Position numbers and translations under genes: made by a program
NCBI GenBank assembly: GCA_937891125.1
Contig: CALAEZ010000231.1
Location: 1-18,749, forward strand
Direction: 5' to 3'
Source of the DNA: an uncultured Treponema sp.
GTDB lineage: Bacteria; Spirochaetota; Spirochaetia; Treponematales; Treponemataceae
Length of the DNA stretch: 18,749 nt
Notes under the pieces: model-generated
What the model saw: the letters and a program-made list of their open reading frames with translations, nothing else
Databases searched by the model: none
What the model was told of the DNA's origin: nothing
In this document: positions 7,701-13,937 of the stretch, one piece after another
Numbering within the stretch: the stretch's first letter is position 1
Layout: each line of letters begins with the position of its first letter

Positions 7701-10428
7701 TGCTGGTAACGTCAACGCGGCTGTCGGCGCTCAGCGTCATGGCGTATTTTGCCGTTCCCGCCGCGCTTTCGCCGGTGTAGGTGCTGTCGAAGGTATAGCC
7801 TGCAACGCCGTTATCAAAGGAAGAAGCGGGCGTGCAGTCGAGTGCTGACAGGCTTGTGTCGCCGTCGGCGGTCTTTATGACGTAAATGGTGTAGGTGCGG
7901 CTTACTCCGGTTTCGTCGGTTACGGTAAACGTGATTTTAGATGTGCCGCCAACAAGCGGAACGGTCGTGCCGCTTATGTTGGGCACCGTGCCGTATTTGG
8001 TGATGGAAACCGGTGTTGAAATGACGGCGTCCTCGCTTGCGGCTGTCGCGTCAATCGTAATGGAGTCTGCGTCTGCATCTACCGTGAGCGTGTATATCGT
8101 GACTGTCGGGCTGAATTCAGGCGAAAGCGTTGCCTCTGTCGTTTCGTCTCCGCTTATGCTTACGTCAAGCTCAGACAAAAGCGAATAGCTGCTTTCTGTG
8201 CTTGTGCTGGAGCCTGACTCGTAGATGTTGTGCGTCAGCGTGATGGTGTAGACCGTGTCTGCCTCGCCGTCTGCGCTTACCGTTGCGGTGACGACGGTAA
8301 CGCCGTAGGGAATGGTTGCCGTAATCGCCTGATTGTCGCTGTAGTTTTCATCGACGGTATATTCGATTTCGTTTGCGGCGTCTTCCTCCGTCTGCCCGGT
8401 TACGGTTGTTGTCGTTACGGTTGTCGTCGTTCCAAGCAGACTGTCGGTAACTTCCTCGGTCGTCGTTTCGGTAACGGCGGTAAATGTCTTTGTCTGCACG
8501 ACGCTCCAGGTGACCGTCGCATCCGTGTCTGCAAGGAAGCAGCGGAAGTCCATGTCGTTATCGGCGCTCGTAATGCCGTCTACGCTGTAGTCGAGCGTGT
8601 CTGCGCTGAAGCTTATCTGGTTTACATTCGGCTCCTGCGCGCTTATGACGACTAGCCCGCTGTCGGTAACGAGGCTGATGTTGGTGTTGTCGTCAGAGAC
8701 AATGTTTGCGCTTGTGGTAACCTGCTTTTTCTTGAGCGTGACCGTGTAGGTGTTTTCGTTTCCTGCGCTTTCCGGGTCTGCCGTTGAGTCGACGGTGACG
8801 GTAACGACGGTCGTGCCGTACGGAAGGTCGCCTGCGCAGAGCTCAATTCCCTGACCGCTTACTGGGCAGGAAACGGCAAGCGTTCCGTTTGCAAGCAGAT
8901 CAACTTCGTCGCAGTCGGTGAACGTGCCGCCGGTCTGATAGGTGTAGGTGACGGCTTCTCCGTCTACCGTGGTGCTGTAGGTGGCGGTCGTCGTTTCATA
9001 TACCTGCGTCTGCGTTGCCGTCCAGGTGAACGTCGTGTTTTCCGGCTCTTCCGGCTTAAAGGTGACCATAATCGGGTCGTCGCCGCCGTTTAAGCCGGTG
9101 ACGGTGTAGTTTCGCTTTGAGGCGCTGTAGCTGATAAGATTGGTGCCGCTTGCAATGCTGTTTACGGTGCCGTTTGCGTAGACACCAAGCCCGGACATGC
9201 TTTCAAGGCTTTCTGTCGTTGCGGTCGTGATGATGTAGCGCTTGGTCAGCGTGATTTTGTACTGCGTCGTGTCGGTTACCAGCTCGCCGTCTATGGTGGT
9301 GTTCTGCGCGGTTATGACTGCGTACACCTCGGTAACGCCGTACGGCAGGTTTGAGCTGATGACGGTGTAGGAATCTGCCGCAGTCTGCTGCAGGTAGGGC
9401 GTTGTGCCGGTGTGCGTTTCGCCGTAGCCGGTCCAGTCAAAATCAATTTCTTCGTCTAAATCGGTAAGCTCCTGACCGGTTATGCCGCCGGTTTCTTCGT
9501 CGTAGGTCAGCGCGTATTTCTTTGTCTGCTTTGCCTTCCAGCTCAAGGTCGCGTTTTCGTCAAGCAGGTAGCATTTAAAGATGACCGGGTCGTCGCGTCC
9601 GATTAAGTCGCCGGTTGTGTCAGCGCCGGTAGAATCTCCCACCTCGTACTCGTAGGTCGTGCTTGAGTAGTTGATTGCGTTGAGCGAAGGCTGCGTAGCC
9701 TTTATGACGACAAGCCCGTGGTCGGTAACTGTGTTGACGTTTTTGCTTGCCGTGTCAGTATTTGCAACGGTGGTGATAAAGCTCTTGGTGACGATAATGC
9801 GGTAGGTAGAGCTGTACTGCTCGTCGTCTGCCGTGATGGTGCAGGTGACGACGGTTACGCCGTAGGGAATGTCTGCCTGCACGCGGCTTGCATCTCCGTC
9901 CGAGACAGAAAAGACGTTAACGCTTACGCTTTCAGAAAGCGCTTCTGCCGTCTCGCTTACAACGGAGCTGTAGGTGACCTCGTTTCCGTCGCTGTCAGTG
10001 GTAGAAACGACCTGCACTTCGGGAATGTACCGCCAGGTCTGCTCTGCGCTCCAGCTGACCGTCGCGTTTTCATCGTTCTTGTAGCAGCGGAATTCAACTG
10101 GGTCGTCCTTTGCAAGCAGCTGCACATCGGTTCCGTTTGTAAAGCCGATGTCGCTGAAAGAGTCGTCGCTGTAGCCGTCGGGGAGTGAGCCGACATAGTA
10201 GGTCGTCTGCTCCTCGCTGTAGGTAATCTGATTTACGGTCGGCGCACTTGCCTTTATGACGACAAGTCCGCTTGTGATGTCGGTGTTTGACGATGCTCCG
10301 CTTGTGGTAAGTGAGCTGTCTCCGGTTTTCTGGCTTCCGTCAGCGTTGTAGATATTTTCAAACAGATTGGAACAGCCGGTTAAAACGGCCAGTGCGCATA
10401 ATCCGAGTAGTGTACGTGCAATTTTCAT
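4795..10428 (-). CDS. Giant lipoprotein of tandem cadherin-like beta-sandwich modules, putative surface protein
   Basis: I recognise the architecture but not a specific function. From ATG 10428 the product is 1877 aa and starts with a lipoprotein signal peptide: K2, hydrophobic LLGLCALAV, lipobox LTG-C at residues 16-19. After the acylated Cys comes a Ser/Thr linker, then about ten beta-sandwich modules of 105-160 aa. The first four (about 54-734) are one family: GLVVI-x-A opening, a DDP-x-x-F-x-C strand, ENAT-x-SW, then PYGVT-x-V and a Y-x-I-x-LTK end. Module five (about 749-853: LSELDVS, SPTVTIYTLTV, ending RTYTIYVIK) fits the Cadherin-like beta-sandwich family (Pfam PF12733); four or five diverged copies follow to about 1592. 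The last 280 residues form a different domain ending in ASFSWDLG and KTIRITMGAIE. It is very rich in Thr, Ser, Val and acidic residues, with no catalytic motif seen. It is likely an extended adhesin or envelope scaffold, co-expressed with the OmpA-like protein 15 bases upstream. Confidence 0.88.
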   Translation of the reverse strand: MKIARTLLGLCALAVLTGCSNLFENIYNADGSQKTGDSSLTTSGASSNTDITSGLVVIKASAPTVNQITYSEEQTTYYVGSLPDGYSDDSFSDIGFTNGTDVQLLAKDDPVEFRCYKNDENATVSWSAEQTWRYIPEVQVVSTTDSDGNEVTYSSVVSETAEALSESVSVNVFSVSDGDASRVQADIPYGVTVVTCTITADDEQYSSTYRIIVTKSFITTVANTDTASKNVNTVTDHGLVVIKATQPSLNAINYSSTTYEYEVGDSTGADTTGDLIGRDDPVIFKCYLLDENATLSWKAKQTKKYALTYDEETGGITGQELTDLDEEIDFDWTGYGETHTGTTPYLQQTAADSYTVISSNLPYGVTEVYAVITAQNTTIDGELVTDTTQYKITLTKRYIITTATTESLESMSGLGVYANGTVNSIASGTNLISYSASKRNYTVTGLNGGDDPIMVTFKPEEPENTTFTWTATQTQVYETTTATYSTTVDGEAVTYTYQTGGTFTDCDEVDLLANGTLAVSCPVSGQGIELCAGDLPYGTTVVTVTVDSTADPESAGNENTYTVTLKKKQVTTSANIVSDDNTNISLVTDSGLVVISAQEPNVNQISFSADTLDYSVDGITSADNDMDFRCFLADTDATVTWSVVQTKTFTAVTETTTEEVTDSLLGTTTTVTTTTVTGQTEEDAANEIEYTVDENYSDNQAITATIPYGVTVVTATVSADGEADTVYTITLTHNIYESGSSTSTESSYSLLSELDVSISGDETTEATLSPEFSPTVTIYTLTVDADADSITIDATAASEDAVISTPVSITKYGTVPNISGTTVPLVGGTSKITFTVTDETGVSRTYTIYVIKTADGDTSLSALDCTPASSFDNGVAGYTFDSTYTGESAAGTAKYAMTLSADSRVDVTSIDFTAVPTNKRTTVSYGYSTGVSTLPSDEDWSDSYTYATQTGSSPVSYTVAVGDEDAATITRVLWVKTVSDSYYHYDSTNKVYETTKRSDTTYHAVKITKAGDANQNLTALTVIATYEDGSTKTILTQTTASTVAYTTTAASTSVTTYADRLDFYFRPLDKDESVTYTAVNSAYDTNSEENTTFTGYAASAVSLTEESGDYFDDGASSYYHFTLGEIAKGTGITAQTADLPNGTTKVTICGITYSFVKPKLSDTSYSVSGWSGTGSGIDTSSRTSYIYVTNDTESVVLSLNVTQQNASVSVYSIEQTADANDATPESASTASYAVLHKDATDSIVSNAWKISVGNASYEADGYTRTAPETVPDESTVIPVGTTKLVLYVENNGTQKDYTYYIVRASDSEARLKTLTLTNPDESAKTANLEPSSFSTGWESVTDGATYVLSSTAYTLDRGALTLRAVAVSDAATIVVTKSHSNTVAVTDVSAADDWDTPEAVENTLSTTYSFSGTYTITESDAGTILFTVTVTSGDSSVTYTYNLLAYVEADTTATLTALSVVQNGSESDYTNTLLKNSFSEETYSYDLTASLSYTGDIIVTPTVYEKASISAASATILADSTDSDTSDTTLATLTESGYEALVSFDEDAVLTIPASCYQSALGRTIEVTYSVQAQDTTVSPITYTVNIAIPALTTITETTTFTTSTGYEYTLPATAQSNMVAYRFGSVIQDEASALKGYFGGLDIIGTGTGTAGTPVWYASSYAQSGFQFVVNVAESESDSGTDYWVAFDSTGAVTGYYKIDFDSVTASQNESDYLYTTDAFTSATGVSVSLTPVMQYEGETAYLALTFTVTNENGSYVRLGSSIDTLIGTVAESTDSANDSVTATKTDNGFTMSGESFVLNVILKNAYGVDDVTRLWDGKYVTTAASGETAYNHMRVFSNDGDELSSGDDSAASFSWDLGTDESYEKTIRITMGAIE
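8227..10269 (-). repeat. Four tandem ~140-160-aa protein repeats in the lipoprotein
   Basis: Copies lie at about 10269-9778, 9717-9235, 9192-8722 and 8658-8227. Each runs from a GLVVI or similar start (GLGVY in copy 3), through a DDP-x-x-F element (NDMDFRC in copy 4) and a T-x-x-W-x-x-x-QT element, to PYG[VT]T-x-V and an LT[KH] or LKK end. DNA similarity remains visible: in copies 1, 2 and 4 the start contains near-identical TTATGACGAC-type stretches on the plus strand (10256, 9701 and 8643). This points to internal duplication, with copy 3 the most diverged at its start. Confidence 0.8.
8399..8428 (-). repeat. 15-base tandem repeat coding a Thr-rich run
   Basis: Two adjacent 15-base units on the plus strand (GTTACGGTTGTTGTC, then GTTACGGTTGTCGTC) differ at one base. 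On the minus strand they code two TTTVT-type blocks inside the fourth module. The unit is a multiple of three, so copy changes would keep the frame. Confidence 0.75.
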
Positions 10429-10443
10429 AGTGCTCACCTCTCC
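10428..10443 (-). promoter_or_regulatory. Ribosome binding site that decides the lipoprotein start
   Basis: On the minus strand the sequence is GAGGTGAGCACTATG. A GTG at 10437 is in frame, but that GTG is itself part of the Shine-Dalgarno GAGGTG, which sits six bases before ATG 10428. The ATG is therefore the better start; it also trims the signal peptide to MKIARTLLGL..., a classical lipoprotein form. The intergenic gap to the upstream stop is then 15 bases. Confidence 0.8.
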
Positions 10444-12081
10444 TTAATCTTCTTTTGTTACGATGAATTCGACGCGGCGGTTTTTCCACCAGTTTTCATG
10501 GTCTTCCCATGCCGCAATCGGGTGGGCGCCGCCTTTTCCCTCTGCGCTCAGCATGTCGGCAGAAAGTCCGCGTTCTTCAAGCAGTCCCAAAATTGCCTGC
10601 GCCCGGAGATTTGAAAGCGGAATAAGCTCCTCCCGGTCCTCGCGCTCGGTGTTTGTAACGTTGTTTGCGTAGCCCTCAATAAGGACGCTTACATTGTCAA
10701 TCTGCTTGATTTGCCGGGCAATGCTGTCCAGCGTCTCCTGGTTTTCCTGCTGCTGTTCCAGGGGAATCATGTCAAATGTGGCCCGATCAGGGTCAAAATG
10801 AATGGTGTTGACGATGATTTTCCACTGCTTTTCAGGAATGATTACCTGCATGAGGATGCCGGTCTTGATGTCGGCCATGGCGGTAAGTTTTTCGCTGCCG
10901 GTGCGGTCAATGTCTTCTTTCTGAGGAATGACGGTAAGCTCTGCCCGGTAGACGTTGCGGGAGAATACCAGCTCTCCCTGGTCTGAGCGGCCGTCCCAGA
11001 GCAGCTTTTCCGGGAGCTGGCCCTTGCCGCTCCAGTGCTTGAAGCCGTTTCCGTGAGGGTCGGTGATTTCGATTTCCCAGCTTTCAGGAACGTGTTCTAG
11101 CCGCAGGACGCCGGGAGTCAGGGTGACGGTGTCGGCAATGCCGTTTTCATCGGGGGCAAAGTCAATGTCGGGGCTGGCGTTCAGGCTTGCCTCCGGTTTT
11201 TCCCAGGAAGCAACCAGCTCTGCATGGCGCAGGGCTGCAGCCTTTGCTTCTTCCTCTTCGTCAGCCTTCCGCTTTTCTTCCTCTTCCCGGAGTCGGGCGG
11301 CTTCCTTGCGGTCTTCTTCTTCCTGTCGGCGCGCCTCTTCCTGGGCTTTCAGTGCCTCCTGCTCCCGCTGCTTCTTTGCCGCCCGAATCCGCTGAACGTC
11401 GTTTACGATGCCCAGGGGGTAGGTGCGCAGCCCCAGATAGACCCGGCTAAAGCCTGCAAAGCCGCCGCCGATGCTGGTGTCATAGAAGGCGTTGTAGTTA
11501 ATGCCTGCAAAGGGAATGACCATGTCGGTGCCCAGAAAGAAAGAGAGCTCAAAGGAAAGGTCATAGAAAAAACAGTTTGCGTCGGGGGCAAAAAGGGACA
11601 CGCTGCTCATGCGCTCTTCATCCTTGGCCCGCTTTGAGGAATAGTAGTCTGTGGTGATGAAGTTGACGCCGCCGCCAATGCCGGGTGCCAGCTCCAGCCA
11701 GCCTGGCAGCCAGTGCAGGCTCTTTTGGGTGAGCAGGCGGCGGATGCGGAATTCCACGATATTGTTCTTGAAGTTCTGCATGAGGGCATAGGAGCCCTTT
11801 CCTTCGCCCCACTGGTCATGGGTGTATTCGATGCCCAGCATCCAGCCGCTTAAGTTGTAGCCGGCCCCTAGGAAAAAATTGCCGCCGTAGCCGGTCATGG
11901 CGATGTTTCCCTGGCTGAAAAATTCCAGGGGAAAATTCAGGCCGCCGCCTAACTCAAAAAAAACATGGTTTGGTACAAGCAGCTCCGGGTTTGGGAGCAG
12001 CTTTCCATTGTCCGGCTCTGCGGAAAGCAGGGTGGCGGAACCAAGTAAAAGCGCAGCAAAAAAAGCGTGCAAGCGATTCAT
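10444..12081 (-). CDS. OmpA-family outer-membrane protein with barrel, coiled coil and FlgD-like Ig domain
   Basis: The 545-aa protein likely links the outer membrane to peptidoglycan. A signal peptide covers residues 1-21 (hydrophobic FFAALLLGSATLL, cleavage probably after LSA). Residues 37-222 alternate in beta-strand fashion with glycine- and aromatic-rich strands (FFELGGGLNFPL, FFLGAGYNL, VYLGLRTYPLG), as in small outer-membrane barrels. Residues 226-290 are a highly charged Glu/Arg/Lys/Ala coiled coil. At 300-385 is an Ig-like module with LLWDGRSDQGE, like FlgD/gliding-type Ig domains. An OmpA C-terminal domain fills 425-545 (IHFDPDRATFD, LIEGYANNV, LSNLRAQAI, NRRVEFIV). The Asp that binds diaminopimelate in the usual GHTD motif is replaced (GYANN), which I recall as common in treponemal relatives. 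It is the first gene of an operon with the giant lipoprotein. Codon choice (CTG, GGG, CGG, CCC) is closer to tatD than to the lipoprotein. Confidence 0.88.
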   Translation of the reverse strand: MNRLHAFFAALLLGSATLLSAEPDNGKLLPNPELLVPNHVFFELGGGLNFPLEFFSQGNIAMTGYGGNFFLGAGYNLSGWMLGIEYTHDQWGEGKGSYALMQNFKNNIVEFRIRRLLTQKSLHWLPGWLELAPGIGGGVNFITTDYYSSKRAKDEERMSSVSLFAPDANCFFYDLSFELSFFLGTDMVIPFAGINYNAFYDTSIGGGFAGFSRVYLGLRTYPLGIVNDVQRIRAAKKQREQEALKAQEEARRQEEEDRKEAARLREEEEKRKADEEEEAKAAALRHAELVASWEKPEASLNASPDIDFAPDENGIADTVTLTPGVLRLEHVPESWEIEITDPHGNGFKHWSGKGQLPEKLLWDGRSDQGELVFSRNVYRAELTVIPQKEDIDRTGSEKLTAMADIKTGILMQVIIPEKQWKIIVNTIHFDPDRATFDMIPLEQQQENQETLDSIARQIKQIDNVSVLIEGYANNVTNTEREDREELIPLSNLRAQAILGLLEERGLSADMLSAEGKGGAHPIAAWEDHENWWKNRRVEFIVTKED

Positions 12082-12104
12082 GGGACCTCTGTTTGATACA
12101 ATAT

Positions 12105-12148
12105 ATTATATGGATTTACTATACCGTCCTGAAAAAAAAGACAGTCAA
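12105..12148 (-). promoter_or_regulatory. Promoter of the ompA-like/lipoprotein operon
   Basis: On the minus strand a -35 box TTGACT (12148-12143) is followed 19 bases later by TATAGT (12123-12118), with a run of eight T in the spacer. A perfect TATAAT lies closer to the gene (12110-12105) but has no good -35 at 17 bases. An AGAGGT ribosome site precedes the ATG at 12081. Which -10 box is used is uncertain. Confidence 0.55.
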
Positions 12149-12240
12149 TGCAATATAGTGCAGTTGTTATGAAAATCTTGCGTTATTCTTGCAGATAATG
12201 CCAAACGACTGCATTGCAATTAAACGGTTGCAGTATAGTG
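12149..12240. repeat. Pair of 12-base direct repeats upstream of the ompA-like promoter
   Basis: TGCAATATAGTG (12149-12160) and TGCAGTATAGTG (12229-12240) differ at one base. The first copy abuts the -35 box of the ompA-like promoter. ACTGCA (12208-12213) and TGCAGT (12229-12234) also form a weak 6-bp hairpin just after tatD. The stretch could be an operator region; no further structure or gene was seen between 12082 and 12259. Confidence 0.4.
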
Positions 12241-12259
12241 AAAGTGTATGAAAGTAATC

Positions 12260-13057
12260 TTAGAGAGGTGGCTGAATTTTGTAGGCTCGGAGAAAATTTT
12301 TTGTTGTATCTTCGGAAAGTTGCTCCCGGTCGATTTTTCGGAGCGCTGCCGCCGCCTCATAGACCCTGACAATTTCTTCTGGCGCCGTTTCCTTTTCGCC
12401 TTTAAGGGTCTGGTAGGGTGCATCGGTTTCCAGCAGCAGGCGATCCTGCGGCAGTTCCTGCAGGCAGGCAAGGGCGGACTTTTTTCCGTTCAGCAGGGGC
12501 TTTCCAAAGCTGAAGTAGGCGTTTATGCCCCGGGCAAGCAGGCTTCTGGCATCCTGGGGGCTTCCCATGAAGGAATGAAAAATGACGGCAGGCAGGCGCC
12601 TGAGGAGGCTGCTGTCCCGGAAGAGGAGGAAAAGACCCTTTCTGGTGTGGTTTACCAAGGGAAGCCCGTACTGCGCCGAAAGCTCCAGCTGCAGATGCCA
12701 GGCCTCCTCCTGGGCCGGAAGCAGGGCCCTGTATTCCGGCGTAAAAAGGTCAAAGCCTGCCTCGCCTACAGCCTGGATCCTGCCTTCCTGCGCCAGCTGC
12801 TCAAGAAAGGCCGCGTGCTCCAGACGGGGCGCCTGGGGGTGCAGGCCGAACGCAAGCAGGATTCTACCCGGAGAGCTCTGCCTGCCTGCTGCGGAAAGCA
12901 GGGCTTCTGTGGCCAGAAATTCCTGGGGGGTATGGGAACAGGTGCAGGCGTACCAGCGGCAGTCAGCCCTGTTGGTACCGCCTTCCGGGGGGTAAGCCGT
13001 AAAGTCTGCCAGTCTTCCGACCTGGGCAATGTGGAGATGGGCATCACAAAAAATCAT
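12260..13057 (-). CDS. tatD: TatD family metal-dependent hydrolase (deoxyribonuclease)
   Basis: TatD proteins are cytoplasmic TIM-barrel hydrolases with 3'-5' exonuclease or related DNase activity, linked to DNA repair and turnover. The 265-aa product has the metal ligands in order: H7 and H9 in DAHLH, E99 in VGEAGFD, H137 in VNHTRKG, H161 in FHSFMGS and D212 in LLETDAPY. Length is normal for the family. A longer reading from 13144 exists, but its extra 29 residues have no family match; ATG 13057 begins directly with MIFCDAHLH and has AAAGG and AGAAG upstream, so it is preferred. The gene stands 178 bases upstream of the ompA-like gene on the same strand and divergent from the small gene at 13228. 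Codon use (many CTG, CAG, GCC) is GC-richer than in lon or fumA. The long open frame on the opposite strand is its shadow. Confidence 0.93.
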   Translation of the reverse strand: MIFCDAHLHIAQVGRLADFTAYPPEGGTNRADCRWYACTCSHTPQEFLATEALLSAAGRQSSPGRILLAFGLHPQAPRLEHAAFLEQLAQEGRIQAVGEAGFDLFTPEYRALLPAQEEAWHLQLELSAQYGLPLVNHTRKGLFLLFRDSSLLRRLPAVIFHSFMGSPQDARSLLARGINAYFSFGKPLLNGKKSALACLQELPQDRLLLETDAPYQTLKGEKETAPEEIVRVYEAAAALRKIDREQLSEDTTKNFLRAYKIQPPL

Positions 13058-13080
13058 AAAAACTTCTAACCTTTGCCGGC

Positions 13081-13086
13081 AGTATA
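13081..13086 (-). promoter_or_regulatory. Possible -10 box of tatD
   Basis: TATACT on the minus strand would place transcription start about 17 bases before the tatD ATG. No convincing -35 box is found at 16-18 bases, so the call is weak. Confidence 0.35.
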
Positions 13087-13227
13087 CCGAAAATAATAGT
13101 GTATGGCGATTACAAAAAGTGCCTGTTTTCCTAACAGAAAGCAAACTTTTCTATCGTCACTTAGTCAAAGCAAGTGGAACAGTGGCTACGGAGCTATCCT
13201 GCGACAGCTGTTCTACGGGAGATTACT

Positions 13228-13440
13228 ATGGGAACATACACATTAAAATCTATCGGTAAGGCAACAGACTATATGACAATCGTCCGTGAAATGGATGACG
13301 GCTATGTTGTCCGTATCATCCGCGACAAAGATGGTTATGAAGATATAACCAACGATTACATTTCTAAATCTTTGTTTGATTCTTGCATTCGTACTGGTTA
13401 CCTTACCAAAGTAGAAGAGCCTGTAACCGCCATAGCTTAA
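13228..13440 (+). CDS. Small protein of unknown function (70 aa)
   Basis: I do not recognise the family. The start at ATG 13228 is supported by GGGAG six bases before it; an earlier in-frame ATG at 13174 has no ribosome site and adds 18 unlike residues. The product is small, soluble and charged: an N-terminal MGTYTLKSIG, then a stretch that reads as alternating strands (TIVREMDDGYVVRIIRDKDGYED), then a helix-like ISKSLFDSCIRTGYL. There is no signal peptide, membrane segment or zinc motif; one cysteine (C53) is present. It is monocistronic, with a strong terminator 24 bases after the stop, which argues that it is a real expressed gene. No convincing promoter was identified in the 170 bases between it and tatD. 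Confidence 0.75.
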   Translation: MGTYTLKSIGKATDYMTIVREMDDGYVVRIIRDKDGYEDITNDYISKSLFDSCIRTGYLTKVEEPVTAIA

Positions 13441-13463
13441 CATCAGATTTCTACCTGCTGCTG

Positions 13464-13500
13464 CCCTGACACACCGTGCTGTTGTCAGGGTGATTTTTTT
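13464..13500 (+). terminator. Rho-independent terminator of the 70-aa gene
   Basis: CCCTGACA (13464-13471) pairs perfectly with TGTCAGGG (13483-13490) around an 11-base loop, followed after TGA by seven T (13494-13500). It lies 24 bases after the stop. Its right arm overlaps the -35 box of the next gene. Confidence 0.92.
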
Positions 13501-13510
13501 ATAGTACTAT
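13482..13510 (+). promoter_or_regulatory. Promoter and palindromic operator candidate of the trpR-like gene
   Basis: TTGTCA (13482-13487) and TACTAT (13505-13510) are 17 bases apart. The expected transcription start, seven bases on, is the A of the ATG at 13518, which has no ribosome binding site, so a leaderless mRNA is likely. The perfect 10-base palindrome ATAGTACTAT (13501-13510) covers the -10 box and could be an operator, perhaps for the regulator itself. Confidence 0.55.
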
Positions 13511-13517
13511 TGTTTCT

Positions 13518-13880
13518 ATGAATCAGAGCGAAAATCTAGAAAATGACGAAGTGCTTTCTTCTGTCATGCAGGAAATCTGTGCGCTTCTTGCAAAAAAAAA
13601 TGATTCTGCCTTCTTTTATGATTTTTTTGAATGTCTTTTTACTCCGTCAGAGCTGAAAGATTTTGCCATGAGATGGGTGCTTGTGCGTGAAATTGATAAA
13701 GGTACAACGCAACGCGAAATTGCGCGAAAGTATGGCATGAGCCTCTGCAAAATTACGCGGGGAAGTCGTGAGCTAAAGAAGCCTAACAGTGCTTTTCGTA
13801 GGATGCTCGATATTGCCTACGGCAAATCGGATATTGCCTACGGTAAATCAGATGGTGGCGATGGCAAACCTGACGTGTGA
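13518..13880 (+). CDS. TrpR-family transcriptional regulator (Trp repressor/YerC-like)
   Basis: TrpR-family proteins are small all-helical dimeric DNA-binding repressors; some members bind tryptophan. Residues 40-95 fit the family: FTPSELKDFAMRWVLVREI (helices before the reader head), TTQREIARKYGMSLCKITRGSRELK (helix-turn-helix with the hallmark ITRGS). The N-terminus (about 1-38) has helices typical of the dimer interface. At 120 aa it is slightly longer than E. coli TrpR (108 aa), because of a Gly/Asp/Lys-rich tail made by tandem duplication. Whether tryptophan is the ligand cannot be told: no trp biosynthesis genes are in the window, and YerC/YecD-type members have other or unknown roles. 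There is no Shine-Dalgarno; the promoter position suggests a leaderless transcript. No clear terminator follows before the next promoter at 13938. Confidence 0.85.
   Translation: MNQSENLENDEVLSSVMQEICALLAKKNDSAFFYDFFECLFTPSELKDFAMRWVLVREIDKGTTQREIARKYGMSLCKITRGSRELKKPNSAFRRMLDIAYGKSDIAYGKSDGGDGKPDV
13809..13871 (+). repeat. 21-base tandem repeat in the tail of the trpR-like gene
   Basis: Two nearly identical 21-base units (13809-13829 and 13830-13850, two differences) code DIAYGKS twice, followed by a degenerate third unit (13851-13871, DGGDGKP). The unit keeps the frame. It lies after the conserved domain and looks like a recent slippage expansion. Confidence 0.85.
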
Positions 13881-13937
13881 TGACTTGTCAAAGCGCCACT
13901 CGCACACGCGGGTACTTGTTTCATTTTTACAAATTCC

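Noticed and set aside
8399..8428. CRISPR-like short repeats
   Set aside because: Two adjacent 15-base units without spacers, inside a coding frame; simple tandem duplication explains them.
12248..13069. 273-codon open frame on the plus strand opposite tatD
   Set aside because: It is fully antisense to tatD, whose metal-ligand motifs are intact; the translation has no family features and comes from the GC-rich third positions of tatD.
13174..13227. N-terminal extension of the 70-aa protein to ATG 13174
   Set aside because: No ribosome site there, whereas GGGAG precedes ATG 13228 at ideal spacing.
13441..13510. Attenuator or riboswitch upstream of the trpR-like gene
   Set aside because: The hairpin with T run is well placed to end the 70-aa gene, and the next promoter overlaps it, so no leader remains in which a riboswitch could act.
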